In this document: one piece after another, positions 36,368-45,080 of the stretch
How positions within the stretch are numbered: position 1 is the stretch's first letter
Layout: every line of letters begins with the position of its first letter
Assembly (NCBI GenBank): GCA_028284145.1
Contig: JANQSH010000205.1
Coordinates: 61,146 to 125,145, forward strand
Length of the DNA stretch: 64,000 nucleotides
Direction of reading: 5' to 3'
Source of the DNA: Planctomycetaceae bacterium
GTDB lineage: Bacteria; Planctomycetota; Planctomycetia; Planctomycetales; Planctomycetaceae
Notes under the pieces: model-generated
What the model saw: the letters and a program-made list of their open reading frames with translations, nothing else
Database searches by the model: none
Told to the model about the DNA's origin: nothing
Translations under genes and position numbers: made by a program

Positions 36368-38176
36368 ATGTACAAAATTCTTCTCTGCCTGCGGTATCTC
36401 AAAACGCGTTACATCGCGTTGGCCTGCATTATCAGCGTAACCCTCGGCGTGATGACGATGATCGTTGTCAACGCAGTGATGGCCGGCTTCAGCTCCGAGA
36501 TGCGGGAACGCATCCACGGTATTCTGGCCGATGTTGTTGTGGAATCGACTTCTGTCGACGGCATGCCCAATGCCGAGCAGCAAATGAAAGTCATCGAAGA
36601 GGCCGTCGGCGAACACATTGAAGGGATGACGGCGACGGTCGAAATCTACGGCATGATGAGCTTCCAATATGCGGGGCAGTACATCACAAGGCCGGTCACA
36701 CTGATCGGTATCAAGCCGGAAGGCAAAGCAAAAGTTGGCCCACTGGTAGACTACCTCGACAGTTACCGGGCGATCAGGAAAGATGGTGTCGTCGTCCGCG
36801 AACCGATGAGATCACTCGATGAACCACCTGGTTGGAATCTGACCGAAGCCGCCAAACAATACCGTGCTCGCTGGAAAGCGCAGGCCCGCTGGCATTTCGA
36901 GCAAATGAACGGCAAGCCGCAAAACCACGGCACGCCGATTGAAAGCCCGAAACATCCATTTGAAGAACAGCCAGTTGAGTTGCCCGATCTGAACACATTT
37001 CAACCAGATGATTCTGAAGAAGCAACGGCGGAGAACAAGACCGGCCAGTTCCCTCTCAATGCACCCGGTATTCCCGTCGATAATTTTCAGCCAATCGAAG
37101 AAATGGAACGGAAAGACAACGCAGCCAGACCGGAAATAAAGGAAGCGACGCGCACGAAACAGGACGAAGAGTTTTCTGCCGAAGAATTGGCAGGCGATCC
37201 ATCGGAATTCAGTGAAAGTGATCTGGCCAGGGAGCTTGAAGAAGACCCGCTGATGCAGTTCTCGCAACCGGAACCGGCAACACTGGAGGATCTCGATGGT
37301 CCGCTGGATCACCGCTTTTATGTTGGGGCCGGGTTGATTCAGTATCAATATGAAGACCCACACACGGGCGAAGTGAAGACCATGCAGATGGTCAAACCGG
37401 GAGACGATATTGCCATCAGCACGGTTGCCACGGGACGCCCGCCGGAACCGGTCCATTTCAACGGCACCGTCGTCGACGTCTTCCAGAGTGGCATGAGCGA
37501 ATATGATGCGAACCTGATCTTCTGCAACCTGGAACAGTTGCAGCAGGCACGAGGTATGATCGATCCGCAGACAGGACAAGGTGCGATCACCGCCGTACAG
37601 ATCAAGCTCAGGAATTACGAACATGCGGAAGAAGTGGTCAAACGCTTGCGGGCGGCATTTCCCCCAGGGTTGATTTCGGTTCGAACGTGGGAGCAGAAAC
37701 AGGGGCCGCTTCTTTCCGCGGTTGAAATCGAACGGGCCATTCTGAATGTGCTGCTGTTTTTGATCATCACCGTCGCCGGCTTTGGCATTCTTGCGATCTT
37801 CTACATGATTGTTGTGGAAAAGACCCGCGACATCGGCATTCTCAAAGCACTCGGTGCGAGTTCTCGTGGTGTGATGGCGATCTTTCTTTCGTACGGTCTC
37901 GCGTTGGGAATTGTCGGAGCGGGGACCGGGCTGGTCGGCGGGCTGTTGTTCGTGAAGTACATCAACCAGATTGAAGCCGGATTGACCTGGCTGACCGGCC
38001 GCAAAGTCTTCGACGAAACAATTTACTACTTCCCCGAAATCCCCACGCATGTCGAACCGTGGACCGTCACCTGGGTGGCAGTTGGTGCAATGGCGATTGC
38101 AGTGCTGGCCAGTATCTTGCCTGCCCGCCGCGCTGCGCAATTTCGACCGGTGGAAGCGCTTCGCTTCGATCAGTAA
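36368..38176 (+). CDS. LolC/LolE-like ABC transporter permease (FtsX family) with large acidic insert
   Basis: 602 aa against about 400 for typical family members. N-terminal membrane helix 'YIALACIISVTLGVMTMIVVNAVM', MacB-like periplasmic segments around it, and three C-terminal helices ('LNVLLFLIITVAGFGILAIF', 'AIFLSYGLALGIVGAGTGLVGGL', 'VTWVAVGAMAIAVLASILPA'; each read as a membrane span). Residues about 155-312 are an acidic, Glu/Asp/Gln-rich insert ('FQPDDSEEATAENK', 'LEEDPLMQFSQPEP') without family equivalent. It pairs with the downstream ATPase; together they would extract lipoproteins or another lipid-linked cargo from the inner membrane. Confidence 0.88.
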   Translation: MYKILLCLRYLKTRYIALACIISVTLGVMTMIVVNAVMAGFSSEMRERIHGILADVVVESTSVDGMPNAEQQMKVIEEAVGEHIEGMTATVEIYGMMSFQYAGQYITRPVTLIGIKPEGKAKVGPLVDYLDSYRAIRKDGVVVREPMRSLDEPPGWNLTEAAKQYRARWKAQARWHFEQMNGKPQNHGTPIESPKHPFEEQPVELPDLNTFQPDDSEEATAENKTGQFPLNAPGIPVDNFQPIEEMERKDNAARPEIKEATRTKQDEEFSAEELAGDPSEFSESDLARELEEDPLMQFSQPEPATLEDLDGPLDHRFYVGAGLIQYQYEDPHTGEVKTMQMVKPGDDIAISTVATGRPPEPVHFNGTVVDVFQSGMSEYDANLIFCNLEQLQQARGMIDPQTGQGAITAVQIKLRNYEHAEEVVKRLRAAFPPGLISVRTWEQKQGPLLSAVEIERAILNVLLFLIITVAGFGILAIFYMIVVEKTRDIGILKALGASSRGVMAIFLSYGLALGIVGAGTGLVGGLLFVKYINQIEAGLTWLTGRKVFDETIYYFPEIPTHVEPWTVTWVAVGAMAIAVLASILPARRAAQFRPVEALRFDQ

Positions 38177-38232
38177 CGTCGCACCCCGAGAACGATTTTG
38201 CCCCGCCGCAAGACTTCAAGGAAACGAAATCG

Positions 38233-39060
38233 ATGTCTTCAACCACTTCGCCGCAGGAAACGATCTCTTCCCCTTCGCAATACGCCCTCGATAACGGGGT
38301 GACATCGAGATTACGGAATGACAACTCTCAAGAGGCGGAATTCGTAAAAATGACCGACCCGCAAGTTTCGACAATCGCCCTCGAAAAGGCATACCGCAAA
38401 GGCCAACACAAAGTCCCTGTACTGCACGGCGTAAACATGTCGGTTCAGGCCGGAGAATTTCTGTCGATTGTCGGGCAGTCGGGGTCGGGCAAGAGTACGC
38501 TGTTGCACCTGATGGGCCTGCTCGACACGCCGGATGTGGGCGAAATTCTGTTTGAAGGCCAGCGGATTGACAACCTGTCGACTCGCACGCGGGACACACT
38601 GCGAAACCGAGTCTTTGGTTTCATCTTCCAGTTCTATCATCTGCTGCCGGAAATGAGCGTGCTCGAAAATGTGCTCTCTCCGTTGATGATTCGCCACGGC
38701 ATTCTCGAATACTGGCGGCGACGGCGTGAACTGCAGAAACAGGCCAAAGACATGATTGCGAAAGTGGGGCTGGGGCATCGCCTGCGGCACAAACCGTCGG
38801 AACTCTCAGGTGGGGAAATGCAGCGCGCGGCCATCGCACGCGCATTGGTCGCTCATCCCCAGGTCCTGCTGGCGGACGAACCAACCGGCAATCTCGATTC
38901 CCGCACCGGTGGCGAGATCATCGATCTACTGAATTGCCTGAACGAACAACAGCAGTTGACGATTGTGATGGTCACGCATGATGACCTGATCGCCCAGCGC
39001 GCACATCGGACCGTCCGATTGGACAGCGGTCTGATTCAACCACTGGATGACGCCGCCTGA
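38233..39060 (+). CDS. LolD-like ABC transporter ATP-binding protein
   Basis: 275 aa. Walker A is 'VGQSGSGKSTLLHLMGLLDTPD' (read in two parts), the Q-loop 'FGFIFQFYHLLPEMSVLENV', signature 'LSGGEMQRAAIARALVAHP', Walker B 'VLLADEPTGNLDS' and the H-loop 'TIVMVTHDD'. This is the LolD/MacB-type pattern. The start is 38233 (SD 'aaggaaa') or the shorter ATG at 38350; the first 40 residues are Ser/Thr-rich and not conserved. It begins 56 bases after the permease stop, so the two are co-transcribed. Confidence 0.92.
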   Translation: MSSTTSPQETISSPSQYALDNGVTSRLRNDNSQEAEFVKMTDPQVSTIALEKAYRKGQHKVPVLHGVNMSVQAGEFLSIVGQSGSGKSTLLHLMGLLDTPDVGEILFEGQRIDNLSTRTRDTLRNRVFGFIFQFYHLLPEMSVLENVLSPLMIRHGILEYWRRRRELQKQAKDMIAKVGLGHRLRHKPSELSGGEMQRAAIARALVAHPQVLLADEPTGNLDSRTGGEIIDLLNCLNEQQQLTIVMVTHDDLIAQRAHRTVRLDSGLIQPLDDAA

Positions 39061-39197
39061 TCAATCTCTCTGTTTCCGGCAGAGCCACGCAATGCGGGAT
39101 ACCTCACCGAAATTTTGCATTGCGTGACAACACAGATAGAATACACTCTGTGTGGTTTCAACATCGTGGTTTCAACGTCTTAACGGTAATCAACCCG

Positions 39198-39746
39198 ATG
39201 ACCCATTCCAATCCACAACACATTCCGGAACGCATACTGGGGCCGGAACGCATACTGATACCAGAACGCATACTGGGGGTTGACCCAGGTCTGGTCCGCA
39301 CCGGCTACGCGCTGCTGGAACGAACTTCGTCCGGTCCACATCTGCGCGAAGGAGGAGTGATCCGTTCCGACTCGAAGCGGTCGCTGGCTCAACGTGTTTT
39401 TGAAATCGGGACTGGCATCCGGGAAGTGCTGGAGGAATTCCAACCCGCCTCGGTCGGAATCGAACAGGTCTTTTCGCTGGGGCGCAATCCCAAGAGCGCG
39501 TTGTTGATGGCCCATGCCCGCGGAGCCGTTCTGATGGCGATCGCCGAACACGAGATTCCAATCATCCACTTCACGCCTACACAAGTGAAGCGGTCACTGA
39601 CTGGCAGCGGCAAGGCTTCCAAAGAACAGATACAGCATGCCATCACCCGCGAGCTGAATCTGGAACGAATTCTGGAGCCGAACGATGTCGCGGATGCATC
39701 AGCCGTGGCGTTGTGCCTGTATCATGGCGTCCGCTTCGCCGCCTGA
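39198..39746 (+). CDS. ruvC: Holliday junction resolvase RuvC with a tandem-repeat N-terminus
   Basis: 182 aa from ATG 39198. Endonuclease that resolves Holliday junctions in recombination repair. Catalytic acids are present: Asp in 'ILGVDPGLVRTGYALLE', Glu in 'ASVGIEQVFSLGRNPKSALL', and Asp residues in 'EPNDVADASAVALCLYHG'. The core normally begins right at 'RILGVDPG', but here three 18-bp units (39225-39278) encode PERILG-PERILI-PERILG before it. ruvA and ruvB are not in the window. Confidence 0.92.
   Translation: MTHSNPQHIPERILGPERILIPERILGVDPGLVRTGYALLERTSSGPHLREGGVIRSDSKRSLAQRVFEIGTGIREVLEEFQPASVGIEQVFSLGRNPKSALLMAHARGAVLMAIAEHEIPIIHFTPTQVKRSLTGSGKASKEQIQHAITRELNLERILEPNDVADASAVALCLYHGVRFAA
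39225..39278 (+). repeat. Triplicated 18-bp tandem repeat inside ruvC
   Basis: Three near-identical units of 'ccggaacgcatactgggg' encode a PERILG-like hexapeptide three times. The third unit coincides with the first strand of the RuvC core. Consistent with slippage-driven growth of the N-terminus. Confidence 0.85.
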
Positions 39747-39789
39747 CGTTCTCGACATCTTCCAGGTCGCCAGGACTTCAACTGCCGCC

Positions 39790-40221
39790 TTATTTCGATT
39801 TCAAATCGAAATCGAGTTGGTTGTCACCCGCTTTGATGGTCGCAGTCAATTCCGAAGCGGTGTTGTACTTCTCGGGGATGATGCTGACGAATTCATCGAC
39901 TTTTCCATCCGGTCCTGGCCCGTCGATTTTCTGGCCCGTCTTCTTCTTCGACAGAATCTCGACACGATAGGCCCCTTCCGCAATTCCTTTGTCGTCTCTG
40001 AACTCATACGCACCATTTGAGATTTCGGTACTGCCCCCGGCCATTCCGTCACCTTGCGGGACGAAGAAAATGGTACCCTGTCCGAGCGGTTCTCCGTCGA
40101 GTGTCACTGTTCCTGTGACGTGATAGCGAACAGGTCCAGACTCACCACCACAGCCGATGAGCAGGAAGAACGAGAAAAGAGCCAAAACGGTGTACGTCAC
40201 TGAATTTTGATGTCGTTTCAT
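39790..40221 (-). CDS. Lipoprotein with carboxypeptidase-regulatory-like domain
   Basis: 143 aa from ATG 40219-40221. The signal peptide ends in the lipobox 'FSFFLLIGCGG' (Cys about residue 24). The mature part is an Ig-like carboxypeptidase-regulatory domain: 'VTGTVTLDGEPLGQGTIFFVP', 'GAYEFRDDKGIAEGAYRVEI'. It closes with 'LTATIKAGDNQLDFDLKSK'. In planctomycetes such lipoproteins are commonly encoded right after a DUF1559 gene, as here; a strong terminator separates the two. Likely outer-surface anchored; function unknown. Confidence 0.82.
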   Translation of the reverse strand: MKRHQNSVTYTVLALFSFFLLIGCGGESGPVRYHVTGTVTLDGEPLGQGTIFFVPQGDGMAGGSTEISNGAYEFRDDKGIAEGAYRVEILSKKKTGQKIDGPGPDGKVDEFVSIIPEKYNTASELTATIKAGDNQLDFDLKSK

Positions 40222-40241
40222 TGCTTTACTGGCCTTTGAAC

Positions 40242-40282
40242 AAAAAGCGAGGCCTGGCTTTGGCTGGGAAACCAGGCCTCGC
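40242..40282 (-). terminator. Rho-independent terminator between the DUF1559 and lipoprotein genes
   Basis: An 11-bp perfect stem, gcgaggcctgg/ccaggcctcgc, followed on the minus strand by TTTTTG. It follows the DUF1559 gene and ends only about 20 bases before the lipoprotein ATG, so the lipoprotein would rely on read-through or its own promoter. Confidence 0.85.
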
Positions 40283-40357
40283 AATGTTTCACGAATTCAC
40301 AGTCGTGTATTGGCGGCAATCGAAAACCACCCGCTCTCCATCAGGAGCACAAAGTCC

Positions 40358-41260
40358 TCAATACTGGTCGACCACTTCACCGTCAGCCATTCCTCCCAAC
40401 CGTTCCCAGGTCGTCTGGGCAACGGCATCGGGTACGAATCGGACGCTGCCATCGCAAAGCAACATTTGCGCACCTCCTGTATGCTTCGAGCGAGCCGTCA
40501 GGCGATGAGGTCCAGCCCCACTTGCAGTACATGGAGTACCGAAAGCTGGTTCGTTGGCACATCGCTCGGTGAGGTCGGCTGTTGGGTTATTCGGGGGGAA
40601 GCTATGCGTGTACATGATCGACCCGCCATCGGAAGAGTAGGCGCCTCGTGAACCATTGCCCCGCGAATGGAGGATTTCCGCTACGGCTGCGGTGTTGGAA
40701 GTCCCGTCAGTGACATCGCGAATTCGCGAAAACGAGTTGACATGGAAGGGACCCAATTCTGTCAGACCAGTCGTGTGAGGAATTGCTGTACCTCGACTAT
40801 AGGTACCAACCCCAGCATTGGCAGCATAGTTGCCCCGTCTACCAAAGTCGGCTGGGGCGTTTGACAAGAGACCTTGTGGGGCAGAGGGACAGTGGTAGGC
40901 ATTAACCTGACGGCCCCGGGCTGTCTGATTCGAGCTGTGCCACCAATTCACAGTCAAATTGTACTCATCATAAATGTTCTGCATTTCCATATGCGGCAGA
41001 ATCGCCACCATCCATGACGTACTATGAGGACCACCTGCGCTACTGAAACCGGCCGGGAAGCTCACGTGGATATCGTGGTAGTTGTGGAGGGCGATGCCCA
41101 TCTGCTTCAGGTTGTTTTTGCATTCGGTGCGGCGGGCGGCCTCCCGTGCCTGCTGAATCGCCGGCAGCAGGAGAGCAATCAAAATCGCAATGATGGCAAT
41201 CACCACGAGCAGTTCGATCAGTGTGAAACCACGTTTTCTGTTTGATACTGTCGTTTTCAT
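40358..41260 (-). CDS. DUF1559 protein with type IV pilin-like N-terminus
   Basis: 300 aa from ATG 41258-41260 (good SD 'aaagga'). The N-terminus is a class III-type prepilin signal, '[21 protein letters not shown]', then '[20 protein letters not shown]' and 'ALHNYHD', followed by a secreted domain with '[16 protein letters not shown]' and the family C-terminus '[16 protein letters not shown]'. Planctomycetes carry many of these major-pseudopilin-like proteins. Processing by the prepilin peptidase at 32987 is expected from the family. The frame extends upstream but lacks a start signal. Confidence 0.93.
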   Translation of the reverse strand: MKTTVSNRKRGFTLIELLVVIAIIAILIALLLPAIQQAREAARRTECKNNLKQMGIALHNYHDIHVSFPAGFSSAGGPHSTSWMVAILPHMEMQNIYDEYNLTVNWWHSSNQTARGRQVNAYHCPSAPQGLLSNAPADFGRRGNYAANAGVGTYSRGTAIPHTTGLTELGPFHVNSFSRIRDVTDGTSNTAAVAEILHSRGNGSRGAYSSDGGSIMYTHSFPPNNPTADLTERCANEPAFGTPCTASGAGPHRLTARSKHTGGAQMLLCDGSVRFVPDAVAQTTWERLGGMADGEVVDQY

Positions 41261-41941
41261 GGAATCGGTCCTTTGATGAGGAGAACGAAGAATGGAACCC
41301 TGCTCGAAAGAGACAGGGGGAAACTTATTTGCAAACTCAGAAACGGACGTGTTTGACCGAAAGAAAATTTCAAAAGAGATTCGTTTTTGCGGCGAAAAGC
41401 TGGAATCGATTTGAGAAAATCGACAATTGCCGTGAATGGCAACGACTGGAAAATGGAAAAATGCGACGCTTTCCCTGACGCTGTGATCTATTATCCATGT
41501 CAATCAGGTACTGTCGATGGTAATTTGCGACACATTCATAATGATTTGCGACGCCTGTAACTGTTTCGATGGTGGATTTCCCCTCTTAACGTCTTTCAGA
41601 GAAGCATGTTGTCCCATCCTGAGACTCTTCAGATCTGATCAAAAAAACGCCTGAAAAAAATTTCTGCCCGATTGATCCAGAGTGCGTCAGCGATAACAGT
41701 AACCTCTCTGATAACTGCAACGTCTCTCGATCTGGTCATTTCAGATTCAAATGGTTCGCCAGCCGCTACAGCAAAACGAAACCTGGTCCAGGTATGGTGA
41801 CCATCCACTTGCTCGCATTGTGTTCGGTTGACACGCGCATTGCCGACTCACTACGTTCCGGACTCCCGCGCGAGGGCCACCAGAAACAGCTCTCCCAAAT
41901 TTTGCCGATTCTCCCACCCGCTTTTGGAAAGGATGCACAAC
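41261..41941. other. Divergent intergenic region, no gene seen
   Basis: This 681-base gap must hold the promoters of the DUF1559 gene (minus) and the CAP-domain gene (plus). It is AT-rich around 41300-41450 and contains no recognisable coding frame or repeat copy. Confidence 0.5.
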
Positions 41942-42685
41942 ATGAACGGGATCGTATTGTCTTTGGTTGCTACGGCCATCACTCTGGTCTGGTCTGCTGG
42001 CACAACGAATGTGGCGCATTGTGCTTCTGGTTTTTCTGGTTTGCAGGTTGATCTGAAGCCGGACACCAAACCGAAATATATCCGCGCGCAACTGCGGGCC
42101 AAAACCGACCTGCAACAGGTGGCATTCCGCTTTGATAATGAATCCTGGCAACCCGCCGTGAAATCGCAGGAAAAGCCGGCAACCCATGTCATGAAACATG
42201 CCCGAGCCGTGTATTCCGGTCGAGAGGTTGCGGTCCGCGCTCAAAACACCAGGACGGACAGGTGGATCGTCATTCGGGGAAAGATCAACGCCGACATGAA
42301 ATTTGAGGAAAGCGAACGAAAAATCGTCAGCGAGGAGGAAGCTACCAAATTGACGGGCTCAAAACAGGCTCACCCGAAAGCTCAGACCGGCGGAATCGGA
42401 AGCCGGTTTCTGGCCGAGTTGAATAATTATCGAGCCCGGATGGGGCGTGGCTCATTGACATACGACCACTCACTGGAAGCGATTGCCTCTCGCAATAATC
42501 AGGCGGGGGGGTACCACAACTACACCGGAGGAACGCCACAGGTTTGGGCGTTTGGCAGCCCTTCTGTCACCGGCACACTTCGTCAGTGGCAGAATTCGCC
42601 TCCACACAATGCCATTCTGCTGGGCGGGTATCGAGCCGTCGGCATCGCCTTTGATGGTCGAAACTGGACCGCCAACTTCCGCTAA
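41942..42685 (+). CDS. Secreted CAP-domain-like protein
   Basis: 247 aa from ATG 41942, preceded by 'ggaaagga'. The signal peptide is 'MNGIVLSLVATAITLVWSAG'. Residues about 25-110 form an unrecognised beta-like domain. The C-terminal ~100 residues resemble a CAP/SCP fold: 'FLAELNNYRARMGRGSLTYD', 'LEAIASRNNQAGGYHN', 'RQWQNSPPHNAILLGG', 'AVGIAFDGRNWTANF'. CAP domains are extracellular and often lack catalysis; function unknown. It stands alone on this strand. Confidence 0.78.
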   Translation: MNGIVLSLVATAITLVWSAGTTNVAHCASGFSGLQVDLKPDTKPKYIRAQLRAKTDLQQVAFRFDNESWQPAVKSQEKPATHVMKHARAVYSGREVAVRAQNTRTDRWIVIRGKINADMKFEESERKIVSEEEATKLTGSKQAHPKAQTGGIGSRFLAELNNYRARMGRGSLTYDHSLEAIASRNNQAGGYHNYTGGTPQVWAFGSPSVTGTLRQWQNSPPHNAILLGGYRAVGIAFDGRNWTANFR

Positions 42686-43006
42686 AGTGATTTCCCCTCT
42701 CATGCCTGAGTGTCGTCAATCCACACAGCCTGGCACTCGAACTTATCGCCCGGAATTGATCAATCATGGTTGGAGATGGAGAATCCTGGAATAAACAGAA
42801 GAGTTTCCGGATCATCAGTGATACAATCCCAGACCGACCTGGGAAAAATTCCTGGCGACAGTGGGTCAACGAAACTCGTTTTTCAATGGAAGCGTATAAC
42901 GCACTCCTGTGGCCGCGAAGATCGTGTTTCGGACTGCAATTGCAGGTTCCCACGAGCCGGGAACGTTAAACGAAAAGAACTACATTTAGAGGGGGAGAAC
43001 AACAAC
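42686..43006. other. Intergenic region containing repeat copy 6
   Basis: This 321-base gap holds the dispersed repeat at 42891-42978 immediately before the PAET-lipoprotein gene. A GA-rich SD ('gagggggagaac') at 42989-43000 serves the next gene. No additional gene is evident. Confidence 0.6.
42891..42978 (-). repeat. Dispersed ~100-bp intergenic repeat, copy 6
   Basis: Diverged reverse-oriented copy: 'agcgtataacgcactcctgt' at one end, 'ggactgcaattgcaggttcc' as core, 'cccacgagccgggaacgtta' towards the other end. Confidence 0.7.
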
Positions 43007-43300
43007 ATGAAGAATTTGATGGCTCTGACTCTGGCATTTGGAATGTGCGCATACCTTGTTGGTTGCGCTCCAGGTGAAGATCAACCTTCGGGTAACGGAA
43101 ATGGCAACGGCCATAGTCATAGTGAGACACCGGCTGAAACTCCCGCAGAGACACCGGCTGAAACTCCTGCAGAGACACCGGCTGAAACTCCCGCAGAGAC
43201 ACCGGCTGAAACTCCCGCAGAGACACCGGCTGAATTGCCGGCACCGGAAGCCGCTCCCACCGGGCAACCCGAAGCTCCGGCAGAAGTGCCTCAACCGTAG
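43007..43300 (+). CDS. Small lipoprotein with PAET repeats
   Basis: 97 aa from ATG 43007 with a strong SD. The signal peptide ends in the lipobox 'CAYLVGC' (Cys about residue 18). The mature protein is Gly/Asn/His-rich, then at least eight Pro-Ala-Glu-Thr units from a 24-bp DNA repeat (43124-43233), and ends 'PEAPAEVPQP'. The acidic, extended repeat suggests a flexible stalk at the cell surface. A strong terminator follows directly, so it is a monocistronic, probably well-expressed gene. Confidence 0.8.
   Translation: MKNLMALTLAFGMCAYLVGCAPGEDQPSGNGNGNGHSHSETPAETPAETPAETPAETPAETPAETPAETPAETPAELPAPEAAPTGQPEAPAEVPQP
43124..43233 (+). repeat. 24-bp tandem repeat encoding PAET units
   Basis: Four full units beginning 'gagacaccggctgaaactcc' plus a partial fifth, differing at single positions. 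Near identity at the DNA level suggests recent expansion and likely copy-number variation between strains. Confidence 0.9.
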
Positions 43301-43332
43301 TCTTCCATTCCGAAGACAACTGAAGACATGCG

Positions 43333-43370
43333 ACACCCGCTCTTCAACCCGGAGAGCGGGTGTTTTTGTT
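43333..43370 (+). terminator. Strong rho-independent terminator
   Basis: An 11-bp perfect stem, acacccgctct/agagcgggtgt, with a 9-base loop and T-rich run 'tttttgtttt'. It ends the PAET-lipoprotein transcript. Confidence 0.92.
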
Positions 43371-43635
43371 TTGCGGCATGTTTGAGTTGCAGCGTCGTCT
43401 TTCAAACGAGAAGACAACTTCAGAACATGCCAACGATCTTCAGGAGGAGAACAATTCTGCCATGCCACTCGTCTGGAGCGAATTTCCTTGATTTGTAGCG
43501 TTGAGTTGGCAATTCACATCGAATTTTCCGGACGACTGCAAAATCAAAATCGTTCCTGCGCAGGCAGGCAACCTCGGCCAGTCGAGTACGGATTCGACAG
43601 TATTCCAATGGTCAAACAACCTGGGAAAACCGGAA

Positions 43636-44421
43636 TTACAGCGGATCAAGGCCTGTGCGATGGCAGTTTTTCAGCAGCGGGCATTCCGGACAATCTGGAC
43701 GGCGGGCGATACAGATTTTCCGCCCATGATGAATCAGCCGGTGCGAAAAATTGATCCATTCTTTTTCCGGAAGGATCGCCATCAAGTCCTGCTCGATCTT
43801 GTCGGGGTTCGTGTTTTCGGTCAGCCCGATCAGGCGAGTGATCCGCTTGACGTGCGTGTCGACTACCACCCCACTGGGAATGCCGTACACGGTTCCCAAC
43901 ACAACATTCGCCGTCTTTCGACCAACGCCGGGCAACTTGATCAGCGTATCGAGATCGGTCGGAATTTTCCCGTTATGCTGTTCGACCACCGCCGCCGCCA
44001 TCCCCCGCAGGCTGGTCGCCTTGTTGCGGAAAAAACCGGTTGATTGAACGATCTTTTCAACCGATTTCTGGCTCGCTTTGGCGAGATCAGCCGGAGTCGG
44101 GTATTTCCTGAACAACTCCGGCGTGACCATATTGACCCGCTCGTCCGTACATTGCGCGGAGAGAATCGTCGCTGCCAGCAACTCAAATGCGTTCTTGTGA
44201 ACCAACGCACACTCGACGTCGGGATAGGTTTTCTTCAGTCCGCGAACGATTTTACCCGCCTGCCTTTTCAATTCGGCATCTGGCTCTGCTTTCTTTTTCG
44301 TCGCACCTTTTGCTCCTGTTTTTTTCACGGCCTTTTTCGCAGGAGATTTTTTCCTGCGAGAAGCCAATCCACCTGATCTGGCTTTTGATCGTGTCTTGCT
44401 GGTCGTCTTTTTCTTTGCCAT
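43636..44421 (-). CDS. nth: Endonuclease III
   Basis: 261 aa from ATG 44419-44421. DNA glycosylase/AP lyase for oxidised pyrimidines. A ~45-residue Lys/Arg/Ala-rich N-terminal extension (begins '[18 protein letters not shown]') precedes the core. The core has '[16 protein letters not shown]', HhH motif '[14 protein letters not shown]' with catalytic Lys, 'VVDTHVKRI' with catalytic Asp, and the 4Fe-4S cluster '[17 protein letters not shown]'. All catalytic and cluster residues are present. A GTG 12 bases upstream is a weaker start. The basic extension may add DNA affinity. Confidence 0.95.
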   Translation of the reverse strand: MAKKKTTSKTRSKARSGGLASRRKKSPAKKAVKKTGAKGATKKKAEPDAELKRQAGKIVRGLKKTYPDVECALVHKNAFELLAATILSAQCTDERVNMVTPELFRKYPTPADLAKASQKSVEKIVQSTGFFRNKATSLRGMAAAVVEQHNGKIPTDLDTLIKLPGVGRKTANVVLGTVYGIPSGVVVDTHVKRITRLIGLTENTNPDKIEQDLMAILPEKEWINFSHRLIHHGRKICIARRPDCPECPLLKNCHRTGLDPL

Positions 44422-44455
44422 GAGAATTCCCACAGTCGATTTTCGGGTCGGTTAT

Positions 44456-44552
44456 GAGCAGTTTACCTTTTCGTACAACGTTTCTGGCTCGTGAGGACCT
44501 GTATTTGCAGGCCAATAGGTGTCCATCGCGTCACAGAAGAGCATAATACGCT
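44456..44552 (+). repeat. Dispersed ~100-bp intergenic repeat, copy 7
   Basis: Forward-oriented, well-preserved copy: 'gagcagtttaccttttcgta' ... core 'acctgtatttgcaggcc' ... 'gagcataatacgctt'. It lies in the divergent gap between nth and the DUF309 gene. Confidence 0.85.
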
Positions 44553-44660
44553 TATTCAACGTCATTACCACGGCGCATCGCACGCAGGAATGACTCTGCT
44601 ATCATATCTCCTCGGCAACAGCAAGCATTGCGATCAAACAACACCACGACAGGTAACAAA

Positions 44661-45080
44661 ATGAGCAAAGAATATCCCGAGAAGTACATCGAGGGTTTGC
44701 GGCTGTTCAACGAGGAAGAGTTCTTTGAATGCCATGATGTCCTGGAAGAGTTGTGGACAGAGGTGATGGGTGAAGAGCGACTGTTTCTACAGGGAATGAT
44801 TCAGGCAGCGGTCGCGTTATTTCACTTCGGCAACGATAACTTCGGCGGCGCCCGCAAACTCTATAACTCCTCGCGGGAAAAGATCACACCTTATGAACCG
44901 AACTACTGGGGAATGAACATCAGAAAGTTTCTGGTCGACTTCCAATACTGTTTTCAGGAATTGATCGATTCCGGAAATGTGTACCCCGACGATGTGAAGT
45001 TGCGGGACGAGCGCGTGCCGAGAATTGAATTCGAGGGCGATCTCTCCCGCCCTGCCATTGACGCAGATGAAAATGAGTGA
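44661..45080 (+). CDS. DUF309 protein
   Basis: 139 aa from ATG 44661 (SD 'caggtaacaaa'). The family motif 'GLRLFNEEEFFECHDVLEELW' (in two parts) is near the N-terminus, followed by 'FLQGMIQAAVALFHF' and 'GGARKLYNSSREK'. The E-x-x-H and D-x-L-E-x-x-W residues suggest a metal- or ligand-binding helical bundle; no function is established. The stop overlaps the hemW start by 8 nt, so it is co-translated with it. Confidence 0.88.
   Translation: MSKEYPEKYIEGLRLFNEEEFFECHDVLEELWTEVMGEERLFLQGMIQAAVALFHFGNDNFGGARKLYNSSREKITPYEPNYWGMNIRKFLVDFQYCFQELIDSGNVYPDDVKLRDERVPRIEFEGDLSRPAIDADENE

Noticed and set aside
36812..38140. 442-aa open frame antisense to the LolC-like permease
   Set aside because: Shadow of the permease gene; no membrane segments, motifs or ribosome site of its own.
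43124..43233. Regularly spaced repeat, considered as a CRISPR array
   Set aside because: The units are contiguous 24-mers without spacers, inside a coding frame (PAET repeats). No cas gene is present anywhere in the window.
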